A stretch of 64,000 bases of DNA from an uncultured Phascolarctobacterium sp. (GCF_900753045.1 NZ_CAADXO010000030.1:14787-78786), one strand, 5' to 3'. Positions 53,401-62,090 are shown, counted from the stretch's first letter. The notes: generated by a model from the sequence alone, not told the origin. Numbers and translations are program-made.

Positions 53401-53880
53401 AATAACTGTATCCTTCAGGCCTGCCTGACCTGCTTCACCGTAAATGGTCTTTGCCATGGTGATATCATTAGTGTAGAGAGATTTGATAATTCTGTCAAAT
53501 TCACCTACAGTAATTCTGCTCATAGACTCTTTGCACTTCATTTCGGAATTGTCGCCCGTATGCACAGGATCATAACGTCTGTCCTTCGGATTCCATACCT
53601 CACTATGAGTATGATAAATAAAAGGTGTAAACAATTCAATCTGCTCGCCGGAGCCGATCTGTACCTGCGCATGTCCTAAATCAGTCCAGAAGTAACCCTG
53701 GTGATAATTATGAGAAGCATCATAAATCTGTCCTGCAGCGTCTTTGGAAACAGACTTATCAATCGGAGACGGCGTAACAGTATCTTCGGCCCACACAGTA
53801 GTGTAACCCATCATACCCATTGCCATAATTGTCGCCAGTACGCACTTTGCCAAAGCAGTTTGCTTTCTAGTCTTTTTCAT
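50491..53880 (-). CDS. Trimeric autotransporter-like adhesin with YadA anchor and C-terminal SLH domain
   Basis: A 1129-residue surface protein. Residues 1-31 are a signal peptide (cut after VWA). Residues about 294-800 contain 11 repeats of about 46 residues, each starting DTNTVTT or DTDTVTT. A coiled coil and a YadA-type anchor follow (about 885-985: RVDNLGSRVDKVGAGAAALAAL, then four beta strands ending VNAGISFSL). A further coiled coil leads to an SLH domain (about 1022-1075: FPDVPENHWAYEYIGRLAAAGIVEGYPDG) and a short tail. In Negativicutes SLH binds polyamine-modified peptidoglycan, so this protein may tether outer membrane to cell wall. ATG 53880 is chosen for its GGGGG site at seven bases. 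Confidence 0.88.
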   Translation of the reverse strand: MKKTRKQTALAKCVLATIMAMGMMGYTTVWAEDTVTPSPIDKSVSKDAAGQIYDASHNYHQGYFWTDLGHAQVQIGSGEQIELFTPFIYHTHSEVWNPKDRRYDPVHTGDNSEMKCKESMSRITVGEFDRIIKSLYTNDITMAKTIYGEAGQAGLKDTVIKAVRTTPGQGKTVNTYELVRANDEVIAAAIVDTDTKITGNKLTFADGTLTSKITDNAGGVYTDSVDGIASQGWVNEQMQGIVDTNTTNTGMEGSLDDYGKLTVKVKDSDQRSVQAEVEGIASRSWVNNQLEGIAGTDTVTTVESKTNMLKITDEGIDGNHAYKVDINGDQLGDFVQQYDTNTVTTAQADGKGYVNVTEMVDDNGNYNYTVGINEDKLINTIKDNDTNTITTAESVHDIITVNNSMEGQEDGKNYQIGINEDALKGYIKETAQDTDTVTTVESKTNMLKITDEGTDGNHAYKVDINGDQLGDFVQQYDTNTVTTAQADGKGYVNVAEMVDDNGNYNYTVGINEDKLMQTIQENDTNTITTAQADGNGYVNVTEMVDDNGNYNYTVGINEDKLMQTIQENDTNTITTAESGHTIITVNDSVGGGDLDDKNYVIGIDEDALKGFIQENTQDTNTITTVADDGMGYIGVTDAMDADGNHNYTVAFNEGKLIETIQANDTNTVTTAQDDGNGYVNVAEAVDADGNYKYTVGFDEGKLINTIKEIDTNTVTMVADDGNGYVGVTDAMDADGNHNYTVAFDEGKLINTIKENDTNTVTTVADDGNGYVAVTDAMDADGNHNYTVAFDENKLNQTIEAKDKFVNGGNIGADGKITLNVRNGEDVKLEGQLKDAQLTAVERDKEAGTATLVVKDGYTNEEVRRLTIDDIASKAQNDRDHAEFREHFNELDYRVDNLGSRVDKVGAGAAALAALHPMDFDPDDKLTFAAGYGNYKGKNAAAVGAFYRPDEKVMLSVGGTFGNGENMVNAGISFSLDRTARVSNSRTAMAKEIVDLRANVANLTALVGQLTAGMGGTIEMDRMKLFPDVPENHWAYEYIGRLAAAGIVEGYPDGMFNGNRMMSRYEFAAMLYRALEKGVKLDHKLVREFEPEMGRIHVARISGADGDRGKIERVRVYGGDNRDHYGSKLK
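51481..53000 (-). repeat. Eleven 46-residue repeats in the adhesin
   Basis: Units fall into types: A (VESKTNMLKITDEG), B (AQADGKGYVNV), C (AESxHxIITVN) and D (VADDGNGYVGVTDAMDADG). Reading N to C the order is A-B-C-A-B-B-C-D-B'-D-D. Nearly identical DNA between units shows recent duplication and predicts variation in copy number. Confidence 0.85.
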
Positions 53881-54029
53881 TTTCAATCCCCCTTTTCCAC
53901 GCTGCGCCACAGTGACGCAAGCTTAATCCTCGTTACAAAGCATTTCGTTAATCAAATATAACTCAGATAAGGTGGTACTAAAATTCAAGGCCTTGAAAAT
54001 TTAGCAGTTCGTCTCCTTTACCTACTTTC

Positions 54030-54058
54030 ATTGTACTCTTTTTGTCTCCATACGTCAA
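54030..54058 (-). promoter_or_regulatory. Promoter of the adhesin gene
   Basis: Minus strand TTGACG (54053-54058) and TACAAT (54030-54035) with a 17-base spacer. It lies about 150 bases before the start codon. Confidence 0.7.
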
Positions 54059-54369
54059 ACTTTTGTATTCATTATAAAGACGTCAAATAATAAAATATTC
54101 ATACACAATTTTTCATTCGTCACTTTTACGCATTAATCATAGTTGTTGGAATTTTCTCTTTTATATATTTTATACTTTAATAATTATTACAAAGAAGAAA
54201 ATGTGAAAGATTTTTGTCACAGTGGACAATTTCTTGACATATGTGTGAACTTCGCCTGTAGCAAGGTGAAGCCGCTGCTAACTGTGTGCGTCATAAAAAG
54301 ACAGCATAAAATCCACCAAAAAAGTCTATCTTCTGCGGACACTGAAAAAACAAATCTGCGCATGCAAAA

Positions 54370-54397
54370 GGCCTGCCACCCTCATGGGTTTCAGGCC
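54370..54397 (-). terminator. Terminator of nth
   Basis: Arms GGCCTG and CAGGCC enclosing a partly paired loop, followed on the minus strand by TTTTGC. Confidence 0.65.
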
Positions 54398-54490
54398 AAT
54401 CTTTTGCTTCGCTTTTTACTTATAACTTATGTCAGCACTTCTACCGCAAGCACCGCCTGTAAACGCTTTCGCATTTAGCACCAGGCAGCC

Positions 54491-55126
54491 TTACTCAAAG
54501 TTTTTCTCTTTGAACGGGCATTCCTCCACAACCACGCAGCCACGGCACAGCGGCTTGCGAGCCTTGCAGATTTTGCGCCCATGCCAGATAAACCAGTGAT
54601 GCGCGTCACTCCACTTTTCACGCGGAATAATTTTTTCCAGCTCCTTTTCCGTAGCCAGCGGGTCCTTGCCCTTCGCCAGCCCCAGACGGTGCGACACACG
54701 GAAAACATGCGTATCTACCGCCAGCGCCGGAATGTTGTAGATAATGCTGGCGATGACGTTCGCCGTTTTCTGCCCCACGCCGGGTAATTCCATCAGCGTT
54801 TTAATATCATTCGGAATCACGCTGTTGAAGCGCTGCGTCAGCATATGGCACATTCCCAGCAGGTTTTTGGCCTTAGCGTGGTACAGACCGCAGTCGCGGA
54901 TTTCCGTTTCCATTTCTTCCTGCGTCAGAGCACCCATTTTTTCCGGCGTGTTCAGACGCGGAAACATACGCGCCGTAATCACATTTACGCGTTCATCCGT
55001 ACATTGGGCCGAAAGGATTACCGCTACCAAAAGCTCGAACGGCGAATTATAATTCAGCGCCGTTTTGCTGCCCTTGTAGGTTTCCTCCAGCCTGGCCAGA
55101 ATAGCTTCTCTTTGAGCCTTACGCAT
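54491..55126 (-). CDS. nth: Endonuclease III
   Basis: A DNA glycosylase/AP lyase for oxidised pyrimidines. The HhH motif LMELPGVGQKTANVI contains the catalytic lysine, and AVDTHVFRVSHRLGL contains the catalytic aspartate. The C-terminal [4Fe-4S] loop is CKARKPLCRGCVVVEEC. Length is 211 residues. Its start overlaps the stop of the UPF0210 gene by one base. It is the last gene of the ACT-UPF0210-nth operon. Confidence 0.96.
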   Translation of the reverse strand: MRKAQREAILARLEETYKGSKTALNYNSPFELLVAVILSAQCTDERVNVITARMFPRLNTPEKMGALTQEEMETEIRDCGLYHAKAKNLLGMCHMLTQRFNSVIPNDIKTLMELPGVGQKTANVIASIIYNIPALAVDTHVFRVSHRLGLAKGKDPLATEKELEKIIPREKWSDAHHWFIWHGRKICKARKPLCRGCVVVEECPFKEKNFE

Positions 55127-56487
55127 CAGTTGGTCAGGCTCCTTACCGGTGCAGGAATGCGTCCACCGCGGTTGATGAATTTTTCAGCGCTGAACTTCTT
55201 AACGCCAAGAACAGGCGCATAACCCAGCAGACCACCGAATTCAACGCGGTCGCCTACGTCCTTACCCGGAACAGGAATCAGACGTACTGCAGTAGTTTTA
55301 TTGTTAATCATACCGATAGCAGCCTCATCGGCAATAATTGCGGAAATAGTAGCTGCAGTGGTATCTCCAGGAATAGCAATCATATCAAGGCCAACGGAGC
55401 ATACGCAGGTCATAGCTTCCAGTTTTTCCAAGGACAGAGCACCGCGTTCTACCGCAGCAATCATGCCTGCATCCTCACTTACAGGAATGAAGGCACCGCT
55501 CAGACCGCCAACATAGCTGGAAGCCATCAGGCCGCCCTTTTTAACTGCGTCGTTCAGCATAGCCAAGGTAGCGGTAGTGCCGGGGCCGCCGCAGCTTTCC
55601 AAACCGATTTCCTCCAGAATATGCGCAACACTGTCGCCGATTGCCGGAGTCGGAGCCAAGGACAGATCGATAATGCCGAACTGGGTATTCAGGCGACGTG
55701 CAGCCTCCTGTGCTACCAGCTGACCGACACGGGTAATTTTAAAGGCAGTTTTCTTAATTGTTTCGGCAACCATACCGATATCACCATCACGTACCTGCTC
55801 CAGTGCGTATTTAACAACGCCCGGTCCGCTTACGCCAACGTTGATAACGCTTTCCGGTTCAGTTACGCCGTGGAAGGCACCTGCCATAAACGGGTTATCA
55901 GGCACAGCGTTGCAGAATACAACCAGCTTAGCGCAGCCGATTGCATCGCGGTCAGCAGTACGCTCGGCAGCAGCCTTCACAACCTCGCCCATTTGTTTTA
56001 CAGCATCCATATTGATACCGCATTTGGTAGAGCCAACGCTTACGGAAGAGCAAACAATGTCGGTAACTGCCAATGCTTCCGGAATAGACGCAATCAGATT
56101 GCGGTCGCCCTTGGTATAGCCCTTGTCAACGAGAGCGGAAAAGCCGCCGATGAAGTTAACGCCAACCTGCTTGCCTGCGTTATCCAAAGCCTGTGCCAGC
56201 GGTACATAATCGTTGCTTTCGCAGCTTTCGCCCACCATGGAAATCGGCGTTACGGAAATACGCTTGTTGATGATGGGCACGCCCAACTCAACCTCGATAT
56301 CCTCACCGGTTTTTACCAGATGCTCTGCCTTACGGCAAATCTTATCATAAATCTTCTGCGCTGTTACCTTGATATCCGGATGACCGCAATCACGCAGGCT
56401 GATGCCCATAGTGATAGTACGCACGTCCAGCTTGTTTTGGGTAATCATGCGCGTAGTTTCTAAAATATCGTCAGTATTGAATAACAT
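55126..56487 (-). CDS. UPF0210 / PFL family protein
   Basis: A conserved protein of unknown function, 453 residues. The start [33 protein letters not shown] and the glycine-rich [14 protein letters not shown] region are typical. Genes of this family are almost always next to a UPF0237 ACT-domain gene, as here. A distant likeness to glycyl-radical enzymes gave rise to the PFL label, but no Gly radical motif is evident. Confidence 0.9.
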   Translation of the reverse strand: MLFNTDDILETTRMITQNKLDVRTITMGISLRDCGHPDIKVTAQKIYDKICRKAEHLVKTGEDIEVELGVPIINKRISVTPISMVGESCESNDYVPLAQALDNAGKQVGVNFIGGFSALVDKGYTKGDRNLIASIPEALAVTDIVCSSVSVGSTKCGINMDAVKQMGEVVKAAAERTADRDAIGCAKLVVFCNAVPDNPFMAGAFHGVTEPESVINVGVSGPGVVKYALEQVRDGDIGMVAETIKKTAFKITRVGQLVAQEAARRLNTQFGIIDLSLAPTPAIGDSVAHILEEIGLESCGGPGTTATLAMLNDAVKKGGLMASSYVGGLSGAFIPVSEDAGMIAAVERGALSLEKLEAMTCVCSVGLDMIAIPGDTTAATISAIIADEAAIGMINNKTTAVRLIPVPGKDVGDRVEFGGLLGYAPVLGVKKFSAEKFINRGGRIPAPVRSLTN

Positions 56488-56496
56488 GACAGCCTC

Positions 56497-56766
56497 CTAT
56501 ATACGATGCATTGCGCTGAAAATCTCTTCGCTCTGCAGACGGATTTCTACGCCGATTTCTTCTCCCAGAGCAGCCATTTTGTCACGTGCTTCGGCAATGG
56601 GCACGTTAGCCTCTGCCATATCCGCAATCAGCACCATATTGAAAAAGCCTTGCATAATGTTTTGGTTGATGTTGATAATGTTAATATTCATTTCTGCTAA
56701 AGCATTGCTCACCTTAGCGGTAATACCCACCTTATCCTTACCTACGATAGTTAAAACAACTCGCAT
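56497..56766 (-). CDS. UPF0237 ACT-domain protein
   Basis: An 89-residue single ACT domain of the GcvR type: VVLTIVGKDKVGITAKVSNAL with the ligand loop, then ININIINI. ATG 56766 follows GGAGG at eight bases; the frame extends further but without a site. It precedes the UPF0210 gene by nine bases, so the two probably form a functional pair. Confidence 0.9.
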   Translation of the reverse strand: MRVVLTIVGKDKVGITAKVSNALAEMNINIININQNIMQGFFNMVLIADMAEANVPIAEARDKMAALGEEIGVEIRLQSEEIFSAMHRI

Positions 56767-56792
56767 ATCTGCGTCCTCCTTCAAAATAAATT

Positions 56793-56819
56793 AAGAGCAG
56801 CACTCATAGTACTGCTCTT
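56793..56819. terminator. Terminator after the phoR-like gene
   Basis: Perfect 12-base arms AAGAGCAGCACT / AGTACTGCTCTT (one mismatch) with a three-base loop, followed by T-rich sequence on the minus strand (TTAATTTATTTTG). Confidence 0.75.
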
Positions 56820-56867
56820 ATTGTATCACATCTTTGAAGTTCTGTGTTGTATACATGAAGAAGGCGC

Positions 56868-58547
56868 TTATTTTTCAGCCTCATACTTCGGCTTGGGGAA
56901 CTTCATGATGAACTCCGTCCCCTGCCCCACAGTGCTCACCACGCGTATGCTGCCGCCATGGAAGCCTACGCCGTGCTTAACAATGGAAAGACCAAGACCA
57001 GTACCCTCAATCGCCTTATGACGGCTGCGATCGACACGGTAAAAGCGTTCGAAAATATGCGGCAGCTCACTGCCGGGAATGCCCATACCGGTATCGGCAA
57101 CGCTCACCGTATACTTATTTTCTCCTTCGCTCAGGCGCAGCGTCACCTCACCGCCGGGATGATTATATTTCAGACCGTTATCCAGCAAATTAAAGAAAAT
57201 TTCCTCCATAAGCGAAGAAATACCCAGCAGCTTACTGCTGCCATTGGTGTTATCGATAAGCTGCAGATTGACCTGCAATCTGCCTGCCTTATCCTTCAGG
57301 CGTGCCAGCGCACTCTGCGCCACATCCTGCAGTGTAAATTCCTCCATCATATCATGCGTCAGCTCATCGAGCTTCGACAGCTGCATGATGTCATCAATCA
57401 GGCGCAGCAGATTGTGCGCCTCATCGTTGATTTTCTGCAAGAAGCGCTTGGTATCCTCCGGCTTTACCAGCCCGCTGAGCATAATTTCCGAATAGCCCAG
57501 CACCGACTGCAGCGGTGTCTTCAGCTCATGCGAAACGTTAGCCGAAAACTCACGGCGGATTTTTTCCGAAGCAGTACGCGCCGTCACATCCATAATCAGC
57601 AGCACAAAGCCCTTATCGGTAATTCTGCTGCCGTTTAGCTGATAATAGCTGCTGCCGCGGTTGATTACCAGGCGCCCCTTGCCCTCCTGCTCAATTTTTG
57701 CCAAAAGCTGACGGATTTCGTCACTGTCATCAAGCATAAAAAAGCTCGTTCCCAAAAGCTCCTGCTTTTCCTTGCCGAAAAATTTTACGGCACTTTTATT
57801 AATCGATTCGATTTCCCAAACCGGATTAAGGAACAGCAGGCCTTCATCCATATTATTGGTTACAGCCTTCAGCTCCTGCTTTTTATTTTTGTAGCGGCGC
57901 ATTTCCTTCTGCAGCTTTTCCTGCTGCAGCTCAAAATACTCCACAATCGGCTTCAGCTCAGGATAAACTACAGCTTCCGAATCAGGCTGCTCCAGATTGA
58001 GCTTTTCCAAGGGCTGCAGTATTCTGGCGGTAATTGTTTTGGCTGCCCAAAAGGCACCGCACAAAACTGCCAGCGCCAACAGCACAAAGTAACCAAGAAT
58101 TATTTTATACTGCTGAAAAACAGCGTCATTCGTGCGCGACAGGCGCAGCACATTACCGTCCGGCAAGCGCACTGCATAATACAAAATATTCTTGCCCAAG
58201 GTTTCGGACGCACGCTGGCTGCGGCCCTCGCCGCCTTTCAGCGCCTCCTGCACCTCCTCGCGCTGCAGATGGTTCTCCATTGATTCGGCGTCAGCATAAT
58301 TGTCATACAAGGCGTGCCCGTCCGGTGTAATCAGCGTTACGCGGTCGGCAAGCTGCAAGCGCTGCAGCTCGCTCACCGGCACATTGCCCTCTCCGTCGGC
58401 CACAATCAGCAGATTAGCCTCACGCTTGAGGCTGGCGAAGCTGTCCTGCGTAATATATTGGCAGGAAACCCAGAAGAAGAGCAGCAAAACAAGGCCTACC
58501 GCTGCCCCTGTCAGCAGCAGTATGCTGCGAAAAAGCCTCTGCTTCAT
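56868..58547 (-). CDS. Sensor histidine kinase, PhoR-like
   Basis: Two membrane spans (about 9-32 and 148-172) flank an extracytoplasmic domain of about 115 residues. A PAS-like domain (NNMDEGLLFLNPVWEIESIN) follows. The phosphoacceptor is in FSANVSHELKTPLQSVLGYSEIM. ATP-binding motifs are NLLDNGLKYNHPGG (N box), VADTGMGIPGSELPHIFERFYRVD and GTGLGLSIVKH. Length is 559 residues. It overlaps the regulator gene by four bases (ATGA). The PhoR label is by similarity of layout. Confidence 0.93.
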   Translation of the reverse strand: MKQRLFRSILLLTGAAVGLVLLLFFWVSCQYITQDSFASLKREANLLIVADGEGNVPVSELQRLQLADRVTLITPDGHALYDNYADAESMENHLQREEVQEALKGGEGRSQRASETLGKNILYYAVRLPDGNVLRLSRTNDAVFQQYKIILGYFVLLALAVLCGAFWAAKTITARILQPLEKLNLEQPDSEAVVYPELKPIVEYFELQQEKLQKEMRRYKNKKQELKAVTNNMDEGLLFLNPVWEIESINKSAVKFFGKEKQELLGTSFFMLDDSDEIRQLLAKIEQEGKGRLVINRGSSYYQLNGSRITDKGFVLLIMDVTARTASEKIRREFSANVSHELKTPLQSVLGYSEIMLSGLVKPEDTKRFLQKINDEAHNLLRLIDDIMQLSKLDELTHDMMEEFTLQDVAQSALARLKDKAGRLQVNLQLIDNTNGSSKLLGISSLMEEIFFNLLDNGLKYNHPGGEVTLRLSEGENKYTVSVADTGMGIPGSELPHIFERFYRVDRSRHKAIEGTGLGLSIVKHGVGFHGGSIRVVSTVGQGTEFIMKFPKPKYEAEK

Positions 58548-59230
58548 CTTACAGCCGCCATTCTGTAGCCAACGCCACGGATAGTTTCAATCAACTCGCC
58601 TGCATCACCAAGCTTCTGGCGCAGAGTACGGATATGCACATCAACGGTGCGAGTTTCACCGCTGAATTCATAGCCCCAGATATCGTTAAGCAGCTTGTCG
58701 CGCGAAAAGACAATACCGGGATGCTGCAAAAACTTGCGCAGCAGCTCATATTCCTTCAGCGTCAGTACAACCTCACTGCCGCCTACGCTCACCTTATGCT
58801 CCAGCTGGTTGACCTCCAGCCGACCGATGCGGATGATTTCTTTCTCGTCCTCACTGGGGCGTGGTGCTGCGCAGCGGCGCAGCACAGCCTTGATGCGCGC
58901 CACCATCTCCAGCATACCGAAGGGCTTGGCGATATAGTCATCGGCACCGCTGTCCAGGCCCTTGACCTTATCAAACTCCGAGCCCTTGGCCGTAGCCATA
59001 ATCACAGGGATATTCGCATAACGTTTATCGGCACGCAAACGCCTGAGAATGCTTACACCATCATCATCCGGCAGCATAATATCTAAAACAATCAGCTCCG
59101 GCACCTGCTTTTCCAGCAAAGCGAAAAGCTCGCGACTACTGCCGCAGCCCTGTGCCTCCATGCCAACGGACTGCAGGGTATAAACCTCCAGCTCGCAAAT
59201 ATTTTGTTCATCCTCCACGCAGAAAATCAT
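58544..59230 (-). CDS. Response regulator, PhoP/PhoB-like (OmpR family)
   Basis: The receiver domain has acidic residues EDEQ near the start, phosphoacceptor Asp in ELIVLDIMLPDDDG and ATAKGSEFDKVKGLDSGADDYIAKPF. The C-terminal winged helix reads LTLKEYELLRKFLQHPGIVFSRDKLLNDIWGYEF and TRTVDVHIRTLRQKLGD. ATG 59230 has GGTGGTG upstream at seven bases; the frame continues to a GTG at 59245. Length is 228 residues. The region before it contains a candidate Pho box, consistent with autoregulation. Confidence 0.93.
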   Translation of the reverse strand: MIFCVEDEQNICELEVYTLQSVGMEAQGCGSSRELFALLEKQVPELIVLDIMLPDDDGVSILRRLRADKRYANIPVIMATAKGSEFDKVKGLDSGADDYIAKPFGMLEMVARIKAVLRRCAAPRPSEDEKEIIRIGRLEVNQLEHKVSVGGSEVVLTLKEYELLRKFLQHPGIVFSRDKLLNDIWGYEFSGETRTVDVHIRTLRQKLGDAGELIETIRGVGYRMAAVR

Positions 59231-59263
59231 GCAAAACACCACCAATCAATACTCTTATGCATT

Positions 59264-59308
59264 ATTATATACGCAAAGCCGAATTTTTTCCTGTTAAATT
59301 TAGGTAAA
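59264..59308 (-). promoter_or_regulatory. Promoter with candidate Pho box for the phoPR-like genes
   Basis: On the minus strand TTTACC-TAAAT-TTAACA (59292-59308) gives two TTNACA-like half sites spaced by five bases, the pattern of Gram-positive Pho boxes. A TATAAT follows at 59264-59269. The -35 is poor, as expected for an activated promoter. Confidence 0.45.
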
Positions 59309-59350
59309 ATGAAAAAAGATAAGCCGTATCAGTCAGCGATGCATACAAAA

Positions 59351-59377
59351 AAGGCTGAGAGCAACGCTCCCAGCCTT
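59351..59377 (-). terminator. Terminator after the DUF4911 gene
   Basis: Arms AAGGCTGAGAGC and GCTCCCAGCCTT (one mismatch) with a three-base loop. TTTTTTG follows on the minus strand. Confidence 0.85.
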
Positions 59378-59443
59378 GTACTATTTACTATATGCGATTG
59401 TAGAAAAAACGAAAGCTGCCTGCGGCAGTCCTTTCCCTGCAGT

Positions 59444-59707
59444 TTAAATCTGCCAAAGTCTGTGATACACTCCGTTTTCCATATTATCGATTACATCTAC
59501 CTTAAACGGCATATTTTCAATAATATCCAGTGTATCAAAATACGTATCCGGCGTAGCATAAAACTTAATCAGTCCGCTGGTGCCGTCTACGGTGCTCACC
59601 ATGGCCAGATGCTCATAGCCTTCCATAATCCAGTTAACATCTGCAATACGCTCAGGCTCAACCTGCGCGTAGATCATACTGTGGGGTCCGGGGTCATTGT
59701 CACTCAT
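59444..59707 (-). CDS. DUF4911-like protein (87 aa)
   Basis: A small soluble protein resembling DUF4911: IYAQVEPERIADVNWIMEGYEHLA and SGLIKFYATPDTYFDTLDIIENM suggest an ACT-like alpha/beta fold. Its start overlaps the U32 stop by four bases. The gene is typically found after this U32 gene in Negativicutes. No function is known. Confidence 0.75.
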   Translation of the reverse strand: MSDNDPGPHSMIYAQVEPERIADVNWIMEGYEHLAMVSTVDGTSGLIKFYATPDTYFDTLDIIENMPFKVDVIDNMENGVYHRLWQI

Positions 59708-60951
59708 TCTTTTACAACCTTTCTGCGTAATAAGCTGAATTGCAGCAACGGCTTGTCGCTGGCTGCGGAAAATTTCTGCTGGGCATGCGGTGCGCAGTCA
59801 ATCGGCGTACCTGCCTCATCCAGCATTTCTGTCAAAACAAAGGGCATGGTGCTACCATCGGGCATTAAAAGCTCCAACGGCTCGCCTGCCTTTACATTAT
59901 TGCGCTGCTCAAAATAAGCGCGCTTTTTCCCGGCATCGTAGCCTGTAACGATACCGACAAAATCATGTGTCTGCTCATACTTCGAGCTGGTGTAAACCTG
60001 CGCATTTCTGTCAGGCTTGGCCACAGCAAAGCCTGTAGTATACTGGCGGTGGGAAACCTTGTTCAGCTCGGTAATCCACGCTTCCGGCACGCTGTAATGC
60101 TCCATGTCTGCCCAGCATTGGTCGATAGCCTTGCGGTAAACGCTGACTACCGTCGCTACATAATGCACGCTCTTCATGCGGCCTTCAATCTTCAGGCTGC
60201 ACACACCGGCACGCATCAGCTCCGGCAGATATTCAATCAGGCACAGGTCCTTGGAGTTCATCACATAGGTACCGCGCTCGTCCTCCTCGAGGTCGAAGTA
60301 TTCGCCGGGGCGCTTTTGCTCGCCCAGCTTATACATATTATATTCCCAACGGCAGGCCTGCGTGCAGGCACCGCGGTTGCCGTCGCGCCCAGTCAGATAG
60401 GCGCTCAAAAGGCAGCGTCCGCTGTAGGAAATGCACATTGCGCCATGCACGAAGGTTTCCAGCTCTACCGAGGTTTTTTCGCTGATTTCGCTTATTTCCG
60501 CCAAGGACAGCTCGCGTGCCAGCACAACGCGTTCAGCGCCCAGCTGCTCCCACGCCTGTACCGTGGCATAGTTGGTGGTATTAGCCTGCGTGCTCACGTG
60601 CAGCGGCATATCAGGCACAACCTGGCGGGCAGTGCTCCATACGCCCAAATCACTGATCAGCAAAGCGTCAACCTTGGCCTGCTGCAGTCCGCGCAGATAA
60701 TCCGGCAGTCTGTCGATATCCTCGTTATGCGCAAAAATATTTACCGTTACATAAACCTTTTTGCCGAGGCTGTGTGCATACTCTGCCATCTCCGCGATTT
60801 CCTCTAAAGAGAAATTGTTGGCAAAGGCACGCAGACCGAACAGCTTACCGCCCAGATAAATAGCATCAGCACCATACAGCAGGGCCATTTTTCCTTTTTC
60901 CATATTACCGGCAGGAGCCAGTAATTCGGGTTTAACTAAGTTTCTGCTCAT
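59704..60951 (-). CDS. U32 family protein, TrhP/YrrO-like (415 aa)
   Basis: Related to TrhP of E. coli and YrrN/YrrO of Bacillus, which are needed for 5-hydroxyuridine formation at U34 of tRNA. It begins PELLAPAGNMEKGKMALLYGADAIYLG. The signature ETFVHGAMCISYSGRC and downstream GACTQACRWEY supply four cysteines for an iron-sulfur cluster. It follows mltG by 67 bases. The gene order (ireB, ruvX, DUF1292, mltG, U32) matches the Bacillus yrzL-yrrK-yrzB-yrrL-yrrO block. tRNA target is inferred from that order. Confidence 0.9.
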   Translation of the reverse strand: MSRNLVKPELLAPAGNMEKGKMALLYGADAIYLGGKLFGLRAFANNFSLEEIAEMAEYAHSLGKKVYVTVNIFAHNEDIDRLPDYLRGLQQAKVDALLISDLGVWSTARQVVPDMPLHVSTQANTTNYATVQAWEQLGAERVVLARELSLAEISEISEKTSVELETFVHGAMCISYSGRCLLSAYLTGRDGNRGACTQACRWEYNMYKLGEQKRPGEYFDLEEDERGTYVMNSKDLCLIEYLPELMRAGVCSLKIEGRMKSVHYVATVVSVYRKAIDQCWADMEHYSVPEAWITELNKVSHRQYTTGFAVAKPDRNAQVYTSSKYEQTHDFVGIVTGYDAGKKRAYFEQRNNVKAGEPLELLMPDGSTMPFVLTEMLDEAGTPIDCAPHAQQKFSAASDKPLLQFSLLRRKVVKE

Positions 60952-61018
60952 TAATTCTCCTTAAAACACTTCTCTGCTCCGCCACACTGACAGCGCAGAA
61001 ATATGTAATAAACTGTTG

Positions 61019-62062
61019 TTAACCTATTTCCTCAATCGCCTTCAGATGCTCGGCGTAGGTTTTGGTAAAGCGATGGTGTCCGTCCTTTTCCGCAACAAAA
61101 TACAGATAATCTGTCTGCTCCGGCTGCAGCACCGCCTTAATTGCGGTCAGTCCAGGACTGCCAATCGGTCCCGGAGGCAAACCGGGATTTTGGTAAGTAT
61201 TATACGGACTCTGTATTTTGGTGTCAGCAAAGGTAACTACTTCCTTCTGCGTTCCCAAAAGATACTGAATCGTCGTATCCGACTGAATCGGCATGCCGAT
61301 AGCCACACGCTTGAGGAAAACGCCGGCGATTTTCGGCTGCTCCTCGGTAAAAACTGCCTCCAGCTCCACCATCGAAGCCATATTTACTACATCACGCAGT
61401 GGCAGATTACGTTCTGCCACAGTTTTGGCAATACCGCTGCTCTGCATTTCCTTATCAAACTGCGCAACCATCATTTTGAGCATCTCCTGCTCGCTGATTC
61501 CCACCGGGAAATCATAGGTTGCCGGGTAGATAAAGCCCTCGGCTTTAAACAGCACATTACTGTCATCTGTCTGCATGTAGGAATAGGGCGCATAATCCTT
61601 CGCCGCCGCCATGAACTTGTCAGCACTGCCAAGGCCCTCGGCCTCCAGTTTTTTCGCAGTTTTCACCACGCTGTAGCCTTCCGGTACGGTAAAGCGCACC
61701 TGTTTGATGCGTCCCTTGACCATAACATCAACAATCTGCTGATTGCTCATGCCGCCGTCGATCTGGTAGGCACCTGCCTGCAGCTTAGTTGCCAGTCCCT
61801 TCCAGCGCGCCTCCATTTTGAAGGCAGCGGGATTTTTTACCAGTTTTTTTTCATGCAGCAGCTCGGCGATATCCGCCGTAGTCATGCCGTCCTTGACAAT
61901 AATCAGGCGTGAGCCTTCTACGGCAAAGCCCTTATTATTGCCCTGTCCGTTAAGATAAATTGTAAATGCTACCACGCCGGCAACCAACAGCACCGCCAAA
62001 GCACCTGCTGCAGCCTGCACCGGATTGTCGCGTACCAGCTTTTTCAGCTTTTCTATATCCAT
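61019..62062 (-). CDS. mltG: Endolytic peptidoglycan transglycosylase MltG
   Basis: Cleaves nascent glycan strands at the membrane. One N-terminal span (about residues 18-37) precedes a LysM-like domain. The catalytic domain contains the active-site glutamate, Glu233, in MASMVELEAVFTEEQP, followed by QSDTTIQYLLG and PYNTYQNPGLPPGPIGSPG. Length is 347 residues. A terminator separates it from the DUF1292 gene upstream. Confidence 0.95.
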   Translation of the reverse strand: MDIEKLKKLVRDNPVQAAAGALAVLLVAGVVAFTIYLNGQGNNKGFAVEGSRLIIVKDGMTTADIAELLHEKKLVKNPAAFKMEARWKGLATKLQAGAYQIDGGMSNQQIVDVMVKGRIKQVRFTVPEGYSVVKTAKKLEAEGLGSADKFMAAAKDYAPYSYMQTDDSNVLFKAEGFIYPATYDFPVGISEQEMLKMMVAQFDKEMQSSGIAKTVAERNLPLRDVVNMASMVELEAVFTEEQPKIAGVFLKRVAIGMPIQSDTTIQYLLGTQKEVVTFADTKIQSPYNTYQNPGLPPGPIGSPGLTAIKAVLQPEQTDYLYFVAEKDGHHRFTKTYAEHLKAIEEIG

Positions 62063-62090
62063 CAGAAAACATCGTCACATCGCATAAAAA

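Larger units (their letters stand above)
53881..54490. other. 610-base region between adhesin and nth
   Basis: It contains the adhesin promoter (54030-54058), an untranslated leader of about 140 bases with a TTCAAGGCCTTGAA palindrome, and the nth terminator (54370-54397). The rest, 54060-54360, is AT-rich with no convincing gene. Confidence 0.5.

Noticed and set aside
50473..53679. Two long plus-strand open frames (667 and 390 codons) opposite the adhesin
   Set aside because: They arise from the repeated codon pattern of the adhesin. Their peptides are repetitive Ile/Val/Ser/Asn strings without domains or ribosome sites, while the minus strand encodes a well-defined signal peptide, anchor and SLH domain.
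54143..54478. A 111-codon plus-strand frame between adhesin and nth
   Set aside because: It has no ribosome site or recognisable domain, spans the nth terminator, and its codon use does not look coding.
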